Shown: one piece after another, positions 60,984-64,000 of the stretch
Layout of the letters: each line of letters starts with the position of its first letter
Position numbering within the stretch: the stretch's first letter is position 1
DNA from: Apteryx mantelli
Lineage: Eukaryota; Chordata; Aves; Apterygiformes; Apterygidae
Assembly (NCBI RefSeq): GCF_036417845.1
Contig: NC_090020.1
Coordinates: 39,416,425 to 39,480,424, forward strand
DNA: 64,000 nt
Reading direction: 5' to 3'
Program-made: the position numbers and the translations under genes
The notes under the pieces: generated by a model
What the model saw: the letters and a program-made list of their open reading frames with translations, nothing else
What the model was told of the DNA's origin: nothing
The model's database searches: none

Positions 60984-61729
60984 GTAGGTATCTGGGCAGT
61001 CTGTGAATTCAGCTGTCCTTGACCAAGGTTACCAGAAAAAACAGTCTAGGACCTCTTTAACAAATAAAATATTCTCTTTCATCTTCACTTTGCAACTTAT
61101 TTATTAAAGGAACATCCATGTTTAAAGTACCTGTTTAATCACCATGAATTTATTTGTTACTGGATAAATTCACATTAATACCATCTCAGTTAAGCAACAG
61201 TCATTACTATTCACTAAATCAGACTAAATCAGTTTCCTGGGAGACAGCTTGTCCCATATACCATGTTCAGATGCAATATTTAATGCCTTCCATTCCCAAC
61301 ATGACTAATAGACAAAGTATCATAGATTTACCATTGCTTCTGTAGAGGACAACAGTCAACTGCCTCAAAGATGTAATGGGAAGGGCAAATGTTGTGTAGC
61401 GAATGCAGGCAAATTGCTGCTCTTGCACCATCTGTTCCATAAACTTTGTATACAGCATCAGAGGATAGGTTTAAAGTTCTGCTGTGGAATATATTGTGGA
61501 AAAAAACACAATAAACTGAATAAAACTGTCTTCAATGCACATGGAGAATGAAAGTACACATCAATTCAGCTCTCAGTAGGATGTGAGCTCCCAATAAAGA
61601 ATAAAGATTTCAAGTGTCATTTCACTGAGCCATCCTCCTGAATAACTTCTACATCTATAAAGAAAGGATATGGTCCAGATAGTGTCTTCCAGCCCACCCA
61701 TCACTTCTGCTTTTCTTTTGCTTCCACAG

Positions 61730-61839
61730 CCTTAGTCAATGCTGTACACACGGGGCTCTGGGGAAGGAAACAAAACCTGTGCCAGAAGGAGAGAAGTCTG
61801 TCCTCCCTGTACAGCTTTCTTTGTCCCTCCAAGTGCAAG
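61730..61839 (+). other. possible exon 2 of cluster (plus strand)
   Basis: Acceptor CTTTTCTTTTGCTTCCACAG and donor GTGCAAG then GTAACA are both strong. Two of the three frames are open throughout, so coding cannot be argued. GC content is higher than in the neighbours. Together with the flanking candidates it suggests a spliced noncoding transcript. Confidence 0.25.
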
Positions 61840-62332
61840 GTAACAAATATCTATTTAATCTTTTACATGCTTCCAAGGCGTGACATTCAGGAAGGCTTTC
61901 ATAAATAATACCTCCCTGATGAGTAATTATAAATGCTATTATACAAATGTGGGGGGAACTAAATCTTTTTCCAAGGTTATACAGACAGCATGTTTCTCTA
62001 TCCTGGGTCCTTTGCTCCAGATCTGATGGATGTTTTATGTGCTGTGAAGAAAAGAGTAATGATAGGTGATCTCACACAATAGACACTATACAAGCAAAAG
62101 GTAGTTGTCTAGTTCTGTACATATGTTACTTTAGAACAACTACAGGAAAGAGCTAATTACTGGAGAAGGGAAGCTGTGTATGTCACATACATCTTTGACT
62201 GTAGAGGAATTCACCGCAGCAGATCTGCAAACGTTCATGACTCTGTAGCAGTAGGTTTGGTTTTCTTTTGTATTTTCTTAGGCACAGACTCCTCATGTAT
62301 AGATTTAATTATTTATTCCCTCAGGAAAATCC

Positions 62333-62352
62333 TTTTTTTTTTTTTTTTTTTT
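62333..62352. repeat. poly-T run of 20
   Basis: An uninterrupted T20. No retroposon body was seen on either side. Confidence 0.95.
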
Positions 62353-63090
62353 ACAATGAGGAAAATGCATTTAATCTCCATAAATCTAAAATGGCTGAAA
62401 GGATTTTTTTTCTTGAACTGTTCCAAGATGATGAACACTTTGGGGATGAGACCAAACATGGAAAGTTGCCACCTTAGAAATGCCTGGTCTGGGATGTTCT
62501 GAGTGTGTGAGTTTTACAGTCTTAACCACTGCAGCTACAACCGCTTTGCTGCTATGTGTACACACCTGTTGCTTCAAAGCACTTGATGTTTTTTTATACA
62601 GTAATCCCTAATGGTATAATCTAGCCAACATTTAGCCTGTGTTGCATATTTATGTTCATTAGGTGATCAGTCCAAGAGTAACTGATCTGTTGCTTCTAGC
62701 CTTGACTTTGAGCGTCACACGTTTCGGAAGCAGGCTGACTTTGCTCAGTGCCCAGGGTGCCCATAGCAGGTCTCTGCCTGCAAACACCAGCCACCGTGCT
62801 TTCCTCTCGCTTACAGCACTTTTCAAAGAGTGCTAAAGAATCGCTTTTGGAACTGAGGAAAGCTGTCAGATACCCTGTGAGATTAAATGAACACACTTGC
62901 CAGAACAGAAAGGGAAAAAAAGAAAATTTACTTGTTCAGGGCGTGCATGCTTTGTCTTGCTGCTGTCAGAAGAGGGGCTATGTAGGTGCTAGCGGTAGAA
63001 ACGGACTCAGGATTAAGGAACTACTTTTTATGCTTGGTAAATTGTAAGTGCAGAGTAGCCTGGTTAAATTTTTATCTGTCTCTTTTTCAG

Positions 63091-63183
63091 GGCACTTAAA
63101 CCCCCCCTATGCAAAACCCCCTCAAGCTCCATGAACAGACAAAAGATGAAATATGAAGACATTTTCTTAGTGAATTGTGAAAA
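63091..63183 (+). other. possible exon 3 of cluster (plus strand)
   Basis: Acceptor TTTATCTGTCTCTTTTTCAG is strong; the donor (GAAAA then GTAGGTGA) is fair. The segment holds an unusual C7 run and is noncoding in appearance. Confidence 0.18.
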
Positions 63184-63189
63184 GTAGGT

Positions 63190-64000
63190 GACAGCTTAAA
63201 TCCTTATACAATCCCATTATGTGGGTGTTTAGACCTACCATTTTCTTCCTTTAGAGTTTGGCTATCTCCTGAAGATATTCAGAGATATTCTTTCAATTCT
63301 GATGGTGTTTATCAGACCTATCGTTGGCCTATTTGTCAAGGACTGGGGTGCACAACGTAATAATAATACAAGCAGAAAAAATTGCAGATACTAGTCCTGA
63401 TGTGAGAGTCTTTCCCCCAGGTGCAGTTCTGTTACCTTTTTAAAAGCCTGCCTATAGATTCATTGAACAACTGTAAATGCATTAAAATAGACTTAAACTA
63501 AAGAAGGATATCTCTTTTTCCATGCATGGAAACAATGGAAACGGTTCTATCTGAATTAAGGTAATTAGGCATATGGAATTGCTGTTTGAATTAGAAGCAC
63601 TCAAATCAATTTATGAACAGACCTGCAACTAAGAATGTTTTGGCAGAAATTCTTCATCAAACAATATTGTCTAGAAATTGCCACCCATGATACAGTAATT
63701 AGAATGGGGAACACTGACACTAATTGGGAAGTGTATAAAAAAAGTCCATGAGGTTGCTATAATGCTTGGTACTTTTCATCCTTTTTGGTTGCTTGCTCTT
63801 CAGATATGGACTACTGTAGACTGACTTTGCACACTCAAATTTAAGTTTGATGTCCCTCCTGTTTGGGGTCTTTGATAACAACAAAGACAGTACTGGAATT
63901 TTCAACAAATTTGCTATGATTCTAGGAATTAAAAACAAAAAAGGTTCACTCCAGTAATTATTTCTCAAGCTCTAGCATGGATATGATCTCCATCTTCTTA
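63190..64000. other. no gene seen
   Basis: AT-rich sequence to the window end. The minus-strand 82-codon frame at 63720-63968 is Leu, Ser and Lys rich and has no splice or domain support. Confidence 0.55.

Noticed and set aside
1..64000. Bacterial-style systems, CRISPR arrays, tRNA, rRNA, known microRNAs, endogenous retroviruses
   Set aside because: I scanned for these by eye and saw no repeat-spacer array, cloverleaf, known mature microRNA sequence, LTR pair or retroviral gene. A computational search could still find diverged examples.

Overview
The window looks like bird (or at least sauropsid) nuclear DNA. The clearest evidence is a 5'-truncated CR1 retrotransposon at 52759-53024, which has the octamer-type CR1 tail and reads on the minus strand. 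A much older CR1 reverse-transcriptase remnant lies at 18390-18965, also on the minus strand. The rest fits a compact avian genome: AT-rich DNA, few young transposons, small CpG-rich islands, and long stretches with stops in every frame. Nothing bacterial, viral or organellar was seen: no operons, ribosome binding sites, CRISPR arrays, tRNAs or rRNAs.

No complete protein-coding gene is visible. Open frames in the window are short (184 codons at most), and most are chance frames or by-products of GC-rich or purine-rich composition. What remains are candidate exons found by eye as a pyrimidine tract plus AG, an open frame and a GT donor. The two most protein-like are on the minus strand at 26091-26167 and 6612-6670. 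They could belong to a minus-strand gene with very large introns, but their phases do not join directly, and I recognise neither peptide. Plus-strand candidates (15604-15664, 20554-20619, 34299-34358, 35674-35779, and 60868-60983 with 61730-61839 and 63091-63183) look more like exons of long noncoding RNAs or chance matches. A stop-free minus-strand stretch at 27932-28339 is also unrecognised.

Layout: 1-6 kb is AT-rich with one CpG-rich patch at 1315-1545. 6-9 kb has a poly-T/poly-C tract and a candidate minus exon. 9-18 kb is mostly featureless with one old palindromic repeat. 18.4-19 kb holds the decayed CR1. 20.5-21 kb holds a candidate exon and a pure A31 run. 25.4-26.5 kb has regulatory-looking DNA around the best minus exon. 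28-34 kb is AT-rich and empty apart from the unrecognised frame. 34-40 kb has scattered candidate exons and one ancient repeat. 41.4-45.3 kb is the most distinctive part: two CpG islands (42575-42890 and 43205-43605), a TATA-like box, flanking complex single-copy DNA and a possible terminal exon with an AATAAA signal. 45.3-64 kb is again mostly empty, with microsatellites, the younger CR1, a GA-skewed kilobase at 56.4-57.5 kb and a cluster of candidate exons at 60.9-63.2 kb.

The most likely reading is an intron or intergenic desert of a developmental locus, with a CpG-island promoter or enhancer cluster near 42-45 kb. All exon and regulatory calls rest on visual inspection of one sequence, so their confidence is low. 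Only the CR1 elements, the simple repeats and the CpG-rich islands are firm.
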